18,019 bases of DNA, taken from positions 1 to 18,019 of the forward strand of contig JAEWYL010000169.1 in the NCBI GenBank assembly GCA_023395675.1, in the 5' to 3' direction. Every line of letters starts with the position of its first letter. The first letter of the stretch is position 1. The DNA is from Chloroflexota bacterium. Its GTDB lineage: Bacteria > Chloroflexota > Anaerolineae > Anaerolineales > UBA4823. The notes under the pieces were generated by a model. That model made no database searches. It was not told the origin of the DNA and was given only the letters and a program-made list of their open reading frames with translations. The position numbers were made by a program, and so were the translations under genes. Below are positions 1 through 10,015 of this stretch, piece by piece.

Positions 1-51
1 ACCATCCGGGCCGGCTTCCGGAGCCTGCCTGGGGCCAGTTTGAGCGAGGGA

Positions 52-99
52 AAGCGCCTCGCACCCTCCCTCGCACCCGAAACCCGGTGCGAGGCACTT
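52..99. repeat. Stem-loop element, orientation I
   Basis: Left arm AAGCGCCTCGCACC (52-65) pairs with GGTGCGAGGCACTT (86-99): a 14-bp stem with one C:A mismatch and a 20-nt loop. The same arms recur at 13569-13611. There is no T-run beside it, so it does not look like an ordinary intrinsic terminator. Confidence 0.8.
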
Positions 100-166
100 C
101 CCTGACCGTTCATAAGCCGCCCGGGCAAGAACCCGAGCCTGTCCAGCCTCATTTCGGGCGAGGGAA

Positions 167-211
167 AGTGCCTTGCACCTTCTCGCACCTCGAATCCAGG
201 TGCAAGGCGCT
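167..211. repeat. Stem-loop element, orientation II (inverted)
   Basis: Left arm AGTGCCTTGCACCT (167-180) pairs with AGGTGCAAGGCGCT (198-211), with one T:G mismatch and a 17-nt loop. Relative to the element at 52-99 the imperfect pair is swapped, as expected for the same element in reverse orientation. The inner C-G pair is replaced by T-A, a compensatory change. Confidence 0.8.
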
Positions 212-279
212 CCCCCGCCTGATGAACAACCATCCGGGCCGGCTTCCTGAGCCTGCCTGGGGCCAGTTCGAGCGAGGGA

Positions 280-293
280 AAGCGCCTCGCACC
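280..293. repeat. Orphan left arm of the stem-loop family
   Basis: AAGCGCCTCGCACC is identical to the left arm at 52-65, but no matching right arm follows before the gene starting at 340. It is the last recognisable unit of the 114-bp array. Confidence 0.7.
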
Positions 294-339
294 CTTCCCC
301 CCGTTCTGCCCCTTGATCCCCCAGAGATCCGTCTGAACC

Positions 340-1785
340 ATGCTCTTCAACTCGCTCGAATTCCTGATCTTCTTCCCCCTGGTGGTCGCCGCCTACTTCG
401 CCCTGCCGGCGCGCTACCGCTGGGTGCTGCTGCTCGCAGCCAGCTACTACTTCTACATCGCCTGGAAGGCCGAGTACGTCGTCCTCATCGCCATCTCTAC
501 CCTGGTGGACTACGCGGCCGGCCTGCGCATGGGCCGCATCCCCGAGAAGAACCGCAGAAAGGGCTACCTGATCCTCAGCCTGGCGATCCACCTGAGCATC
601 CTCTTTGCCTTCAAGTACTTTAACTTCTTCAACGATTCGTTCCGGGAGCTCTTTCAGCGCCTGGACCTGTTCTACCCCATCCCCGCCTTCCGGGCCCTGC
701 TGCCGGTGGGCATCTCCTTCTACACCTTCAAATCCCTGAGCTATATCATTGACATCTACCGCGGCAATAAGCAGCCGGAGACCCACCTGGGGATCTTCGC
801 CCTGTACGTTTCCTTCTTCCCGCAGCTCATCGCCGGGCCGATTGACCGCTCGGAGCGCATGATCCCGCAGCTCAAGCAGCGCCAGCCGCTGGACTGGGAG
901 CGGGTGCTGAGCGGGCTGCGGCGCATGGGCTGGGGCTACTTCAAGAAGCTGGTCATCGCCGACCGCCTGGCGGTGGTGGTGGACGCGGTCTACAACAACC
1001 CCACCGGCTACACCGGCATCCCCCTCATCCTGGCGACCTACTTCTTCGCCTTCCAGATCTACTGCGATTTCTCGGGCTATTCCGATATCGCCATCGGGGC
1101 GGCGCGCGTCATGGGCTACGATCTGACCGAGAATTTCAGGCGGCCGTACTACGCCCGCTCCATCGGCGAGTTCTGGCGCCGCTGGCACATCACCCTCTCG
1201 ACCTGGTTCCGGGATTACCTCTACATCCCCCTGGGCGGCAACCGGGCCTCGCTGCCGCGGGTCTCCCTGAACCTGCTGATCGTTTTCCTGGTCAGCGGGC
1301 TGTGGCACGGGGCAGCCTGGACCTTCGTCATCTGGGGCGGGCTGCACGGCCTCTATCTGGTGGCTTCGCTCTGGGGCGCGGGCCTGCGCCAGGCCCTCGA
1401 ACGGGCCAGCGGGCTGGCCTCCCGCCCGGGCCTGCGCAAGCTGGTGTACGTCCTGGGCACCTTCCATCTGGTCACCTTCGCCTGGATCTTTTTCCGCGCC
1501 AATACCCTCTCCGACGCCGCCTACATCGTCACCCACCTGTTCAGCGGCCTGGACCTGCGCGCCGGTTACGGGCTGGGTCTGGGCTTCTACCAGATCGCCG
1601 TCGCCCTGCTGGCCCTGGTGGCATTGGAGCTGGCGCACTGGGTGGAGCGGCGCGGCCTGACGGCGAGCGATTTCCTGCGCGCCCGGCCTGCCTGGCTGCG
1701 CCTGGCCCTGGATTACGCGCTGATTTTTGCCATCCTCCTGTTCGGCAGGATGGGGGTCACAGAGTTCATTTACTTCCAGTTCTGA
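340..1785 (+). CDS. MBOAT-family membrane O-acyltransferase (AlgI/DltB-like)
   Basis: This 481-residue polytopic membrane protein belongs to the membrane-bound O-acyltransferase family, which moves acyl groups across the membrane onto extracytoplasmic polymers such as alginate, peptidoglycan or teichoic acid. Seen directly: an N-terminal hydrophobic block (MLFNSLEFLIFFPLVVAAYF), QIYCDFSGYSDIAIG (residues 239-253), EFWRRWHITLSTWFRDYLYI containing His283, and SGLWHGAAW containing His323, the usual catalytic histidine. The length fits the AlgI group (about 460-520). No clear Shine-Dalgarno precedes the ATG, but the N-terminus matches the family start. The SGNH-type protein that follows is the usual kind of partner, so polysaccharide O-acylation (often O-acetylation) is the likely role. 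The acceptor polymer cannot be read from the sequence. Confidence 0.93.
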   Translation: MLFNSLEFLIFFPLVVAAYFALPARYRWVLLLAASYYFYIAWKAEYVVLIAISTLVDYAAGLRMGRIPEKNRRKGYLILSLAIHLSILFAFKYFNFFNDSFRELFQRLDLFYPIPAFRALLPVGISFYTFKSLSYIIDIYRGNKQPETHLGIFALYVSFFPQLIAGPIDRSERMIPQLKQRQPLDWERVLSGLRRMGWGYFKKLVIADRLAVVVDAVYNNPTGYTGIPLILATYFFAFQIYCDFSGYSDIAIGAARVMGYDLTENFRRPYYARSIGEFWRRWHITLSTWFRDYLYIPLGGNRASLPRVSLNLLIVFLVSGLWHGAAWTFVIWGGLHGLYLVASLWGAGLRQALERASGLASRPGLRKLVYVLGTFHLVTFAWIFFRANTLSDAAYIVTHLFSGLDLRAGYGLGLGFYQIAVALLALVALELAHWVERRGLTASDFLRARPAWLRLALDYALIFAILLFGRMGVTEFIYFQF

Positions 1786-1892
1786 GGCGGCAATCGTTCA
1801 GGGCAAAGGCGGGATTTTTGGGCGGGCTGCGCCCGACCGCCGCCCCTGAAGCGAGCAGCGCCAACTTTTTTGCTGATTGTGGAGCATAAGGG

Positions 1893-3002
1893 ATGGAGAT
1901 ACCCGGGACCGAGGCGAAAACCGAAGAATACCTGCTGGAGGGCAGGCGGGGAGGCCTGCGGGGGCGGCTGAAAGAGACTGTGCCCGCCGCCGCAGGCCGT
2001 TTCCCGCCGCGCCTGCTCTCGCTGCTGGTGTTCACCGCGGGGCTCTTCCTGCTGGTGCACGCGCTGGCTTACCTGGCTACCACGCTGGCCCCGGACGGGA
2101 ACACCCGCTTCCTCCAGGCCGACCTGGAGCATCTGCGGCGGCTGGAGCAGGGGGCGGGCCGCATCGAGGCGCTGGCCCTCGGCAACTCCCACACCGGCGC
2201 CCTGGATATGGCCGCGCTGGGGTACCAGAACGGCTACCGCTTTGCGCGCGCCGACGGCGACCTGTTCGAAACGCGCCATTACCTGGAGCAGCTGCTCCCC
2301 CGGCTGCCCCGGGCCGGGGTCGTGCTCATCCCCCTCTCGTACTTCAGCTTTGAGACCGACAACTCCCTGGCGGCCGAGGTGGAGCTGCGGCGGGCGCACC
2401 TGTACGCCTCGGTCGATTCCTGGCGCTTTCTCGAAGGGGATTTCCTCAACCTGCTGCGGGGGAAGAGCCAGGTGTATTTCCCGGTCCTGTCTCTGGTGCG
2501 CGAGGACAACTGGGAGGGCGTGTTTTACGCCCTGCTCGGCGACCCGGTGGAGCAGAAGGGCTTCATCGAGGTGGAGGCGGGCGACTGCTCTTCGCTGAGC
2601 CCGGAGCAGATGCAGGCCAGCGTGGAGAACCGGGTGGCGAAGTATCTGCGCCTGACCGGGGAGATGCGCGCCAGGAACCCCGCCCTGGCGCAGGAGAACG
2701 CCGCCAACGTGGCCGCCATCCAGCAGCTTGGGCAGGCGCTGGGCCGGCGGGTGGTCTTCTTCACCCCGCCTTACCTGCAGAGCTACACCGAACACTACCA
2801 GGAGCAGGATGGCGAGACCCTGGCCGCCATGCGCCTGGCTGTGGAGCGCCTGGTGCGCGAGCAGGGAATCGAGTACTACGATTTTTCACAGTCCCCGCCG
2901 TTCACCCGCTCGCCCGAACTGTATAAAGACAGCGACCACCTGAACGCCTGCGGCATGCAGCAGTTCTCGCAGCTCTTCCGGGAGGCGCTGGCGAAGAGAT
3001 GA
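1893..3002 (+). CDS. Membrane-anchored SGNH/GDSL-like protein, MBOAT partner
   Basis: A 369-residue protein with one transmembrane segment near residues 41-66 and a large domain after it. The block ALGNSHTGALD places a candidate nucleophile at Ser99, and DSDHLNACG near the C-terminus supplies Asp346/Asp348 and His349, matching the Ser...Asp-x-x-His layout of SGNH hydrolases and of the AlgJ/AlgX/PatB-type acyltransferases that work with MBOAT proteins. Block I reads GNSH rather than GDS, as in several of these acyltransferases. A good ribosome site, GGAG at 1881-1884, sits 8 nt before the ATG. I infer that it takes the acyl group exported by the upstream MBOAT protein and transfers it to the polymer; a de-acylating esterase is the alternative. 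Family assignment rests on motifs alone. Confidence 0.72.
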   Translation: MEIPGTEAKTEEYLLEGRRGGLRGRLKETVPAAAGRFPPRLLSLLVFTAGLFLLVHALAYLATTLAPDGNTRFLQADLEHLRRLEQGAGRIEALALGNSHTGALDMAALGYQNGYRFARADGDLFETRHYLEQLLPRLPRAGVVLIPLSYFSFETDNSLAAEVELRRAHLYASVDSWRFLEGDFLNLLRGKSQVYFPVLSLVREDNWEGVFYALLGDPVEQKGFIEVEAGDCSSLSPEQMQASVENRVAKYLRLTGEMRARNPALAQENAANVAAIQQLGQALGRRVVFFTPPYLQSYTEHYQEQDGETLAAMRLAVERLVREQGIEYYDFSQSPPFTRSPELYKDSDHLNACGMQQFSQLFREALAKR

Positions 3003-3160
3003 TTTACAGGTGAGGCAGACCGGCGCCGATAGAAAACAGTCCGGTCTTCATCTACCCTCACCGGCGCCCATCTGCGGATTTACAAGGTTTTCAGCTGTGT
3101 CCACCGGCGCCCATCCGTGGTTCATAAAAACCGCTCAATTATCACCTCTGCGTAACCATT
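3003..3160. repeat. Intergenic direct repeat upstream of the sugar transferase
   Basis: The 14-bp word CACCGGCGCCCATC occurs exactly at 3059-3072 and 3102-3115, and similarity continues for another dozen bases (pattern YGYGGWTTYA). A shorter piece, ACCGGCGCC, also occurs at 3019-3027, giving steps of 41 and 43 bp. No confident promoter or terminator is visible in this 158-bp gap. Confidence 0.6.
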
Positions 3161-3799
3161 ATGAAAAACAGCTTCTACGCCCACACCGGAAAACGCCTCC
3201 TGGACCTGGCGCTGGTCGTCCCGGCGCTGCTGCTGCTCTCGCCGCTGCTGGCCTTCATCGCCTGGCGGCTGCGGGTCGAGGCCGGCAGCCCGATCCTCTT
3301 CCGGCAGCCGCGCCCGGGCCGGGACGGGAAGGTCTTCACCATTCTCAAGTTCCGCACCATGACCGCCGAATGTGACGAGCGCGGCGAGCTCCTCCCGGAC
3401 GAGCAGCGCCTGACGCGCATCGGCCGCTTCCTGCGCGGGAAGAGCCTGGACGAGCTGCCCGAGCTGATCAACGTGCTGAAGGGCGAGATGAGCCTGGTCG
3501 GGCCGCGACCGCTGCTGGTGCGCTACCTCCCTTATTTCTCGGAAGATGAGCGGAGGCGCTTTGAGTGCCGGCCCGGGATCACCGGCTGGGCCCAGGTGAA
3601 CGGGCGCAACGACCTCCCCTGGGACGAGCGCCTGGCGCTGGACGCCTGGTACGTGGAGCGCCTCTCGCTCCGGCTGGACCTCAAGATCCTCTGGCTCACC
3701 GTCAGCCGGGTGCTGCAGGGTGAGGGGGTGCAGGTGGCGCCGCACCTGGCGATGCTGGACCTCGACGAGGAGCGCCGCCGGCTGGAGCCCTCCCGCTAG
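3161..3799 (+). CDS. Monotopic phosphoglycosyl transferase (bacterial sugar transferase, PglC/WcaJ-type)
   Basis: A 212-residue enzyme of the bacterial sugar transferase family. It would start polymer synthesis at the inner face of the membrane by moving a sugar-1-phosphate from a UDP-sugar to undecaprenyl phosphate. Visible features: the KRLLDL start followed by a hydrophobic re-entrant helix (about 11-36, with a Ser-Pro break), LKFRTM, the catalytic dyad Asp97-Glu98 in SLDELPEL, VGPRPLLVRY, and GITGWAQVNGRN. The length is that of the minimal PglC-like catalytic unit, without the extra four-helix domain of WbaP/WcaJ. The ATG gives the correct family N-terminus though no strong Shine-Dalgarno is present. 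The nearby WbpM-type dehydratase suggests a modified HexNAc as substrate, but that is inference. Confidence 0.93.
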   Translation: MKNSFYAHTGKRLLDLALVVPALLLLSPLLAFIAWRLRVEAGSPILFRQPRPGRDGKVFTILKFRTMTAECDERGELLPDEQRLTRIGRFLRGKSLDELPELINVLKGEMSLVGPRPLLVRYLPYFSEDERRRFECRPGITGWAQVNGRNDLPWDERLALDAWYVERLSLRLDLKILWLTVSRVLQGEGVQVAPHLAMLDLDEERRRLEPSR

Positions 3800-3809
3800 A
3801 GGCCCTGCC

Positions 3810-4559
3810 ATGATCTCCCTGCGCCCGATCGAAGCCGGCGATTGTCCCCGGGTGGTGCGGCTGCACCGGGCCGCCTTCCCGCCCGGCGAGATCGCCTGCA
3901 CCATCTTCGGGGCGCCGGGGGTGGCCCGCTACCTCGCCAGCCTGCTCGCTTTTCCCCGCTACCAGCCGGAGCACGCCCTGTGGGGGGCCTGGGACGGGGA
4001 GCGCCTGGCGGGCTATGCCCATTTTCGGGAGCTGCCGGAGGCCTGGCACCTGAACCAGATCGCCGTCCATCCCGCTTACCGGGGCTGCGGCGTCGGGCGG
4101 CTGCTCTGGGAGCGTTTTGCGGCGGAGGGGGCCTGCCGGGGCTGCTCCCGCCTGAGCCTGGACGTCGAGTCCGGCAACCTGCCGGTGATCGCATGGTACC
4201 GGCGGCGGGGGCTGCGGGAAGCCGGCTGCACCTGGCGCTACGAGAGGGAAACCCTCCCCGGCGCGGCCCGCGAGCCGGAGGCGGGCAGCCTGCGCCTCCT
4301 GGGTTGGGAGCAGGCCGAGGCCTGGCAGCAGCGCTACGGCTTCTCCAGCTTTCAGGTCCTGCACCAGGGCCGCGCCTGGCCCATCGGCAGGCTGGGGCGC
4401 GTTTACTTCCGGGCGGGCGAGGCGCTGCCCACCGCGGTCGAGGCCGCCCTGGCGGAGATTGACCCCGGGCGCAGGCTGCTGCTCTTCGCCGCCGAGCCGC
4501 TCAACCTCCCCGGTTTCAGACCCCGGGGGAGTTCTCTACGCATGCTGGGAGAGCTGTGA
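3810..4559 (+). CDS. GNAT N-acetyltransferase with unassigned C-terminal domain
   Basis: The 249-residue product begins MISLRPIEAGD, a typical GNAT first strand, so I chose the ATG at 3810 over upstream in-frame starts that would overlap the previous gene. AGAGG at 3798-3802, overlapping that gene's stop codon, is a plausible ribosome site. The acetyl-CoA loop is IAVHPAYRGCGVGRLL, with the motif Tyr90-Arg-Gly-Cys-Gly-Val-Gly96. NLPVIAWYRRRGLREAG is the usual strand and helix that follow. The GNAT fold ends near residue 145, and about 100 residues remain that I do not recognise. The small substrate could be an amino sugar of the polymer, judging from context only. Tight coupling to the sugar transferase (10 bp gap) suggests one transcript. 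Confidence 0.82.
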   Translation: MISLRPIEAGDCPRVVRLHRAAFPPGEIACTIFGAPGVARYLASLLAFPRYQPEHALWGAWDGERLAGYAHFRELPEAWHLNQIAVHPAYRGCGVGRLLWERFAAEGACRGCSRLSLDVESGNLPVIAWYRRRGLREAGCTWRYERETLPGAAREPEAGSLRLLGWEQAEAWQQRYGFSSFQVLHQGRAWPIGRLGRVYFRAGEALPTAVEAALAEIDPGRRLLLFAAEPLNLPGFRPRGSSLRMLGEL

Positions 4560-4580
4560 CCCCGGCAAGGAGGGCGTGAG

Positions 4581-5675
4581 ATGCCAGCAAAAGACAGCAC
4601 ACCTACGGTACAGGTACTTTACCCGGATTCCCCCGAGCGCTGGCGGAGCGCGCTGCCCGCGAGCCACAGCGTCTTCGGCAGCTTTGAGTTTGCCTCCCTG
4701 CTGCAGGACCACCACGGCTACCGGCCCCTGCTGTTCAGCTTCCGCCAGGGCGAAGCGCAGATCGCTTACCCGCTGCTGCTGCGCGGGTTCTACGACCTGC
4801 CCTTCCCGGCGGCGGCCCAGGGCTGGGATACCAAAACCCCGGAATACACCGGGCCGGTCCCCCTGGGCGAGGTCGGGGTGGGGGAGGCGCGCAGCTTCCG
4901 CCGCGCCTTCCGGGAGTTCTGCCGGGAGCTGAACATCGTGGCCGAGTTCGCCCACCTCCACCCCTGGCACGACTGGAGGCCCCTGCTCGAGGAGGGGGCG
5001 GCCTTCGACCGCGAGCTGGTGTACGTGGACCTGTCGCAGCCCATAGACCGGCTGTGGGAGCAGTCTTTCAACCATGCCTGCCGCAAGAATATCCAGCGCG
5101 CCCGGCGCGAAAACGTGCGCGTGTTCCCCGCCCGGGGCCTGGACGACCTGAAGGAGTTCCACCGCATTTACCTGGAGACCATGGAGCGCAATGCGGCCTC
5201 CGCCTCCTATTACTTCCCCCTGGATTATTTCACCCGCATCTTCTTCGACCTGCCCGAGAACGCCATTTTCCTGCTGGCCGAGCACCAGGACCGCATCGTC
5301 GCCGGCACCCTCTACATGCACGACGACGAGAACGTCTACTCCTATCTGGGCGGGGCCGACCACGCCTACCAGCAGGTGCGGCCCACCAACGCCGTGATCT
5401 ACGAGGCCGTCTGCTGGGGACGCCGCCTGGGCAAGCGGCGGTTGATCCTGGGCGGCGGCTACCGCCCGGATGACGGCATCTTCCGCTTCAAAGCCACGTT
5501 CTCGCCCCTGCGCGCCGCCTTTTACACCTACCGGCGCATCCACCAGGGGGAGCTCTACGACTCGCTCTGCTCCGCCTGGGCCTCGCATTTCAACCTGGAG
5601 CAGGCCTCGGGGAGCTACTTCCCGCAGTACCGGGCGAGCCCGCCTGAGCTGAAGGGAGAGAGTTCTCGTTCCTGA
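4581..5675 (+). CDS. FemAB/CelD-like acyltransferase (GNAT-fold, Acetyltransf_6 type)
   Basis: A 364-residue protein with the two-GNAT-fold look of FemAB/FemX and CelD/BioF2-type proteins. The basic stretch from Arg168 to Arg176 (RKNIQRARR), followed within about 25 residues by FHRIYLETMERN, is the characteristic core of Acetyltransf_6. Further on, IVAGTLYMHDDENVYSYLGG and NAVIYEAVCWGRRLG match the acceptor-side strands of the family. A strong AAGGAGG at 4567-4573 lies 7 nt before the ATG. Such proteins are common in capsule and exopolysaccharide loci, where they are thought to acylate sugars or, in FemX-type members, add amino acids to wall peptides. The substrate is unknown here; a cytoplasmic location is expected since no signal or membrane segment is visible. 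Confidence 0.75.
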   Translation: MPAKDSTPTVQVLYPDSPERWRSALPASHSVFGSFEFASLLQDHHGYRPLLFSFRQGEAQIAYPLLLRGFYDLPFPAAAQGWDTKTPEYTGPVPLGEVGVGEARSFRRAFREFCRELNIVAEFAHLHPWHDWRPLLEEGAAFDRELVYVDLSQPIDRLWEQSFNHACRKNIQRARRENVRVFPARGLDDLKEFHRIYLETMERNAASASYYFPLDYFTRIFFDLPENAIFLLAEHQDRIVAGTLYMHDDENVYSYLGGADHAYQQVRPTNAVIYEAVCWGRRLGKRRLILGGGYRPDDGIFRFKATFSPLRAAFYTYRRIHQGELYDSLCSAWASHFNLEQASGSYFPQYRASPPELKGESSRS

Positions 5676-5693
5676 GGCCGGTCTTTTATCTGG

Positions 5694-5765
5694 TTATCCA
5701 CACGTACTGCAAGAACTTACCGGTAGCAATATTTCGGGGCGCGGGACCGCCGCCCGGCGGCTCCC
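5694..5765. other. Structured intergenic stretch before the dehydratase gene
   Basis: The 113-bp gap holds TTATCCACA (5694-5702), the small palindrome TACCGGTA (5718-5725) and a GC-rich hairpin at 5743-5765 (CCGCC/GGCGG core, 4-nt loop, one bulged C, then a GGGA/TCCC extension). There is no T-run after the hairpin, so termination is not supported. It ends 14 nt before the ribosome site of the next gene and could modulate its expression. Confidence 0.4.
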
Positions 5766-5779
5766 ACAATCAGCGCCCC

Positions 5780-5785
5780 AAGGAG
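5780..5785 (+). promoter_or_regulatory. Ribosome binding site deciding the dehydratase start
   Basis: AAGGAG lies 6 nt before the ATG at 5792 but only 3 nt before the in-frame GTG at 5789, so the ATG is the better start. Confidence 0.7.
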
Positions 5786-5791
5786 ACTGTG

Positions 5792-8074
<2,283 letters not shown>

Positions 8075-8103
8075 ACGCAGGGCAGCCTGCACCTGATTGG
8101 CCT

Positions 8104-9960
8104 ATGAAAACGATCATTATTGGACTGGATGCTTTTGACCCGCGCCTCTTCGAGCGCCTGGCAGGGGAGGGGCGCATGCCCACCCTGGGAAAATTCCTGG
8201 AATCCGGGGGCTATGCCCGCCTGGCTGTGGCCGACCCTCCCCAGAGCGAGGTCTCCTGGAGCAGCCTGGCGACCGGGGAGGACCCCGGCGTCCACGGCCT
8301 GTTCGATTTCGTACACCGCAGCGCCGGGACCTACGCTCTGCAGGCCTCGCTGCTGCCCACCCGGCGCGGCCCGTTCGGCACCGAGTTCGTCCCGCCCAGC
8401 ACCGCCCGCACGCTCTTCGAGGAGGCCACCCGCCAGGGCTACCCGGCGACGGCGCTCTTCTGGCCCGCCACCTTCCCGGCCCGCCCGGACCTCCCCGTGC
8501 GCACCCTGCCGGGGCTGGGCACGCCCGATATCCAGGGCCGCCTGGGGGTGGGCTGCGCCTTCCTCCCCGGGGAAGCTGCGGGCAGGCCCGAGTGGAAGAC
8601 GCCGGTCGAGCGCCTGGCGCCCCGGGGCAGGCGCCTGTTTGCGGGGCGCCTGCCCGGCCCGCAGGTGAAGACCCTGCGGGGGATGCGGCCGGTCGAGCTG
8701 GACTTCACCCTGGAGCTGCCGGACGAGGGGGGCGGCCGTCTCCGGCTGGGCGGGCTGGACGTGCGCCTGGCCGCCGGTGAGTGGAGCCCGATCCTGGAGC
8801 TGGAGTTCAAGACCGGCCCGTTTTACTCCGTGCGGGCCGTGACCCGGGCGATCCTGACCGCCGCCCTGCCCGAGCCCAGGCTGTACTTCCTGCCCCTGCA
8901 GATCCACCCCCTGCGCACCCCCTGGCGCTACGGGACCCCGGCCGGCTTCGTGCGCGCTACCTGGCGCGCCGCCGGTCCCTACCTGACCCTCGGCTGGCCC
9001 CAGGACACCACCGGCCTGGAGGAGGGCTGGATCAGCGACGAGCAGTTCCTCGCCCTCTGCGATTCGATCGTCGCCGCCCGGGAGCGCGTTTTCCGCTACC
9101 ACCTGGAGCAGTTCGAGGAGGGGGTGCTGGCCTGCGTCTTCGATACCCTGGACCGGGTGCAGCATATGTTCTTCAAACAGCGGCCCGACCTGATCGAGGC
9201 CTGGTACATCAAAATGGACGCCCTGGTGGGCCGCCTGCTGGCCGCCCTCCCCGGAAATGGGGCCTCCCGCCAGAATGGCGGCGGGGAACCCGGCGTGCTG
9301 ATTGTGTCGGACCACGGCTTCGCTCCCTTCCACTACAAAGTCCACCTGAACCGCTGGCTGCTCGAGCGGGGCTACCTGCAGTCCCGGGAACCCGGCGCGC
9401 AGGGGGGGCTGGGCGAGGTGGACTGGACCCGCACCCGCGCCTACGCCCTGGGCCTGAACAGCCTGTACCTGAACCGGGACGGGCGCGAGGGGCAGGGCGT
9501 CGTGGGCGAGGCGGCGGCCGGCGAGCTGCTCGAGCGGCTGCGGGCGGAACTGACCGCCTGGAAAGGCCCGGACGGGCGGCCGGTGGTGCGCCGGGTGCTG
9601 GCGCGCGAGCAGGTTTTCCCCGGTCCCCTGGCGGAATACGGGCCGGACCTGGTGGTGGGCTATTCGGCCGGCTACCGCGCCTCGGCCGAGACCGGGCTGG
9701 GGAAATGGGAGGGCGCCGCGCTCGAGCCCAACCGCGACCACTGGGGGGCCGACCACTGCTTCGACTCGGAAGAAGTGCCTGCGGTCCTGTTCTCCAACCA
9801 ATCCCTTGGGGGCCTTACCGGCCTCAACTACCGGGTTTTCCCGGAACTGGCCCTGGGTACCGGGATCACACCCGGATCCACGCGCCCGCCCCGTCTGGAT
9901 CAAGACGATGAAGAACAGCGTTTGATCGAAGAACGGCTGAAAAGCCTGGGCTATCTATGA
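8104..9960 (+). CDS. Alkaline-phosphatase-superfamily phosphodiesterase/phosphotransferase (type I PDE family)
   Basis: A 618-residue metal enzyme of the type I phosphodiesterase/nucleotide pyrophosphatase group. The N-terminus MKTIIIGLDAFDP puts metal ligand Asp9 at the standard place, and SEVSWSSLATGEDPGVHG carries the candidate nucleophile Ser51. Further ligands are Asp347/Asp350 and His354 in DTLDRVQH, Asp403-His404 in VSDHGF, and a histidine in the DHWGADH stretch (His546 or His551). It ends with RLKSLGYL, a tail common in this group. I chose the ATG at 8104 because it starts the first core strand exactly; upstream in-frame sequence belongs to the dehydratase gene. There is no signal peptide or membrane helix, so the protein appears cytoplasmic. 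Relatives hydrolyse or transfer phosphodiesters; the substrate here is unknown, with nucleotide sugars or lipid-linked sugar phosphates being context-based guesses. Confidence 0.88.
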   Translation: MKTIIIGLDAFDPRLFERLAGEGRMPTLGKFLESGGYARLAVADPPQSEVSWSSLATGEDPGVHGLFDFVHRSAGTYALQASLLPTRRGPFGTEFVPPSTARTLFEEATRQGYPATALFWPATFPARPDLPVRTLPGLGTPDIQGRLGVGCAFLPGEAAGRPEWKTPVERLAPRGRRLFAGRLPGPQVKTLRGMRPVELDFTLELPDEGGGRLRLGGLDVRLAAGEWSPILELEFKTGPFYSVRAVTRAILTAALPEPRLYFLPLQIHPLRTPWRYGTPAGFVRATWRAAGPYLTLGWPQDTTGLEEGWISDEQFLALCDSIVAARERVFRYHLEQFEEGVLACVFDTLDRVQHMFFKQRPDLIEAWYIKMDALVGRLLAALPGNGASRQNGGGEPGVLIVSDHGFAPFHYKVHLNRWLLERGYLQSREPGAQGGLGEVDWTRTRAYALGLNSLYLNRDGREGQGVVGEAAAGELLERLRAELTAWKGPDGRPVVRRVLAREQVFPGPLAEYGPDLVVGYSAGYRASAETGLGKWEGAALEPNRDHWGADHCFDSEEVPAVLFSNQSLGGLTGLNYRVFPELALGTGITPGSTRPPRLDQDDEEQRLIEERLKSLGYL

Positions 9961-10015
9961 AAAATCGGACTACGGTTTGCTTTGGTGCCATCCAATGAAC
10001 ATTCCAGAACGGGAA

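Larger units (their letters stand above)
1..296. repeat. 114-bp-period imperfect tandem repeat, about 2.6 copies
   Basis: Three phased copies are visible. The word GCGAGGGAAAG begins at 44, 158 and 272, and GAGCCTG begins at 21, 135 and 249, so the period is exactly 114 bp in both cases. Copies one and three (from 1 and 229) are nearly identical over about 67 bp with two substitutions; the middle copy is more diverged. Each copy carries an arm of the GYGCCTYGCACC stem-loop family. The array probably extends left beyond the window. No gene is supported here; an open frame starting at 87 is a shadow running through repeats into the next gene. Confidence 0.85.

Noticed and set aside
87..623. Plus-strand frame through the 114-bp repeats into the MBOAT gene
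   Set aside because: Out of frame with the MBOAT protein, made of repeat sequence, and with no ribosome site.
5694..5702. Perfect DnaA-box-like word TTATCCACA
   Set aside because: A single copy inside a polysaccharide locus, with no cluster, no AT-rich unwinding region and no dnaA/dnaN nearby; probably chance.
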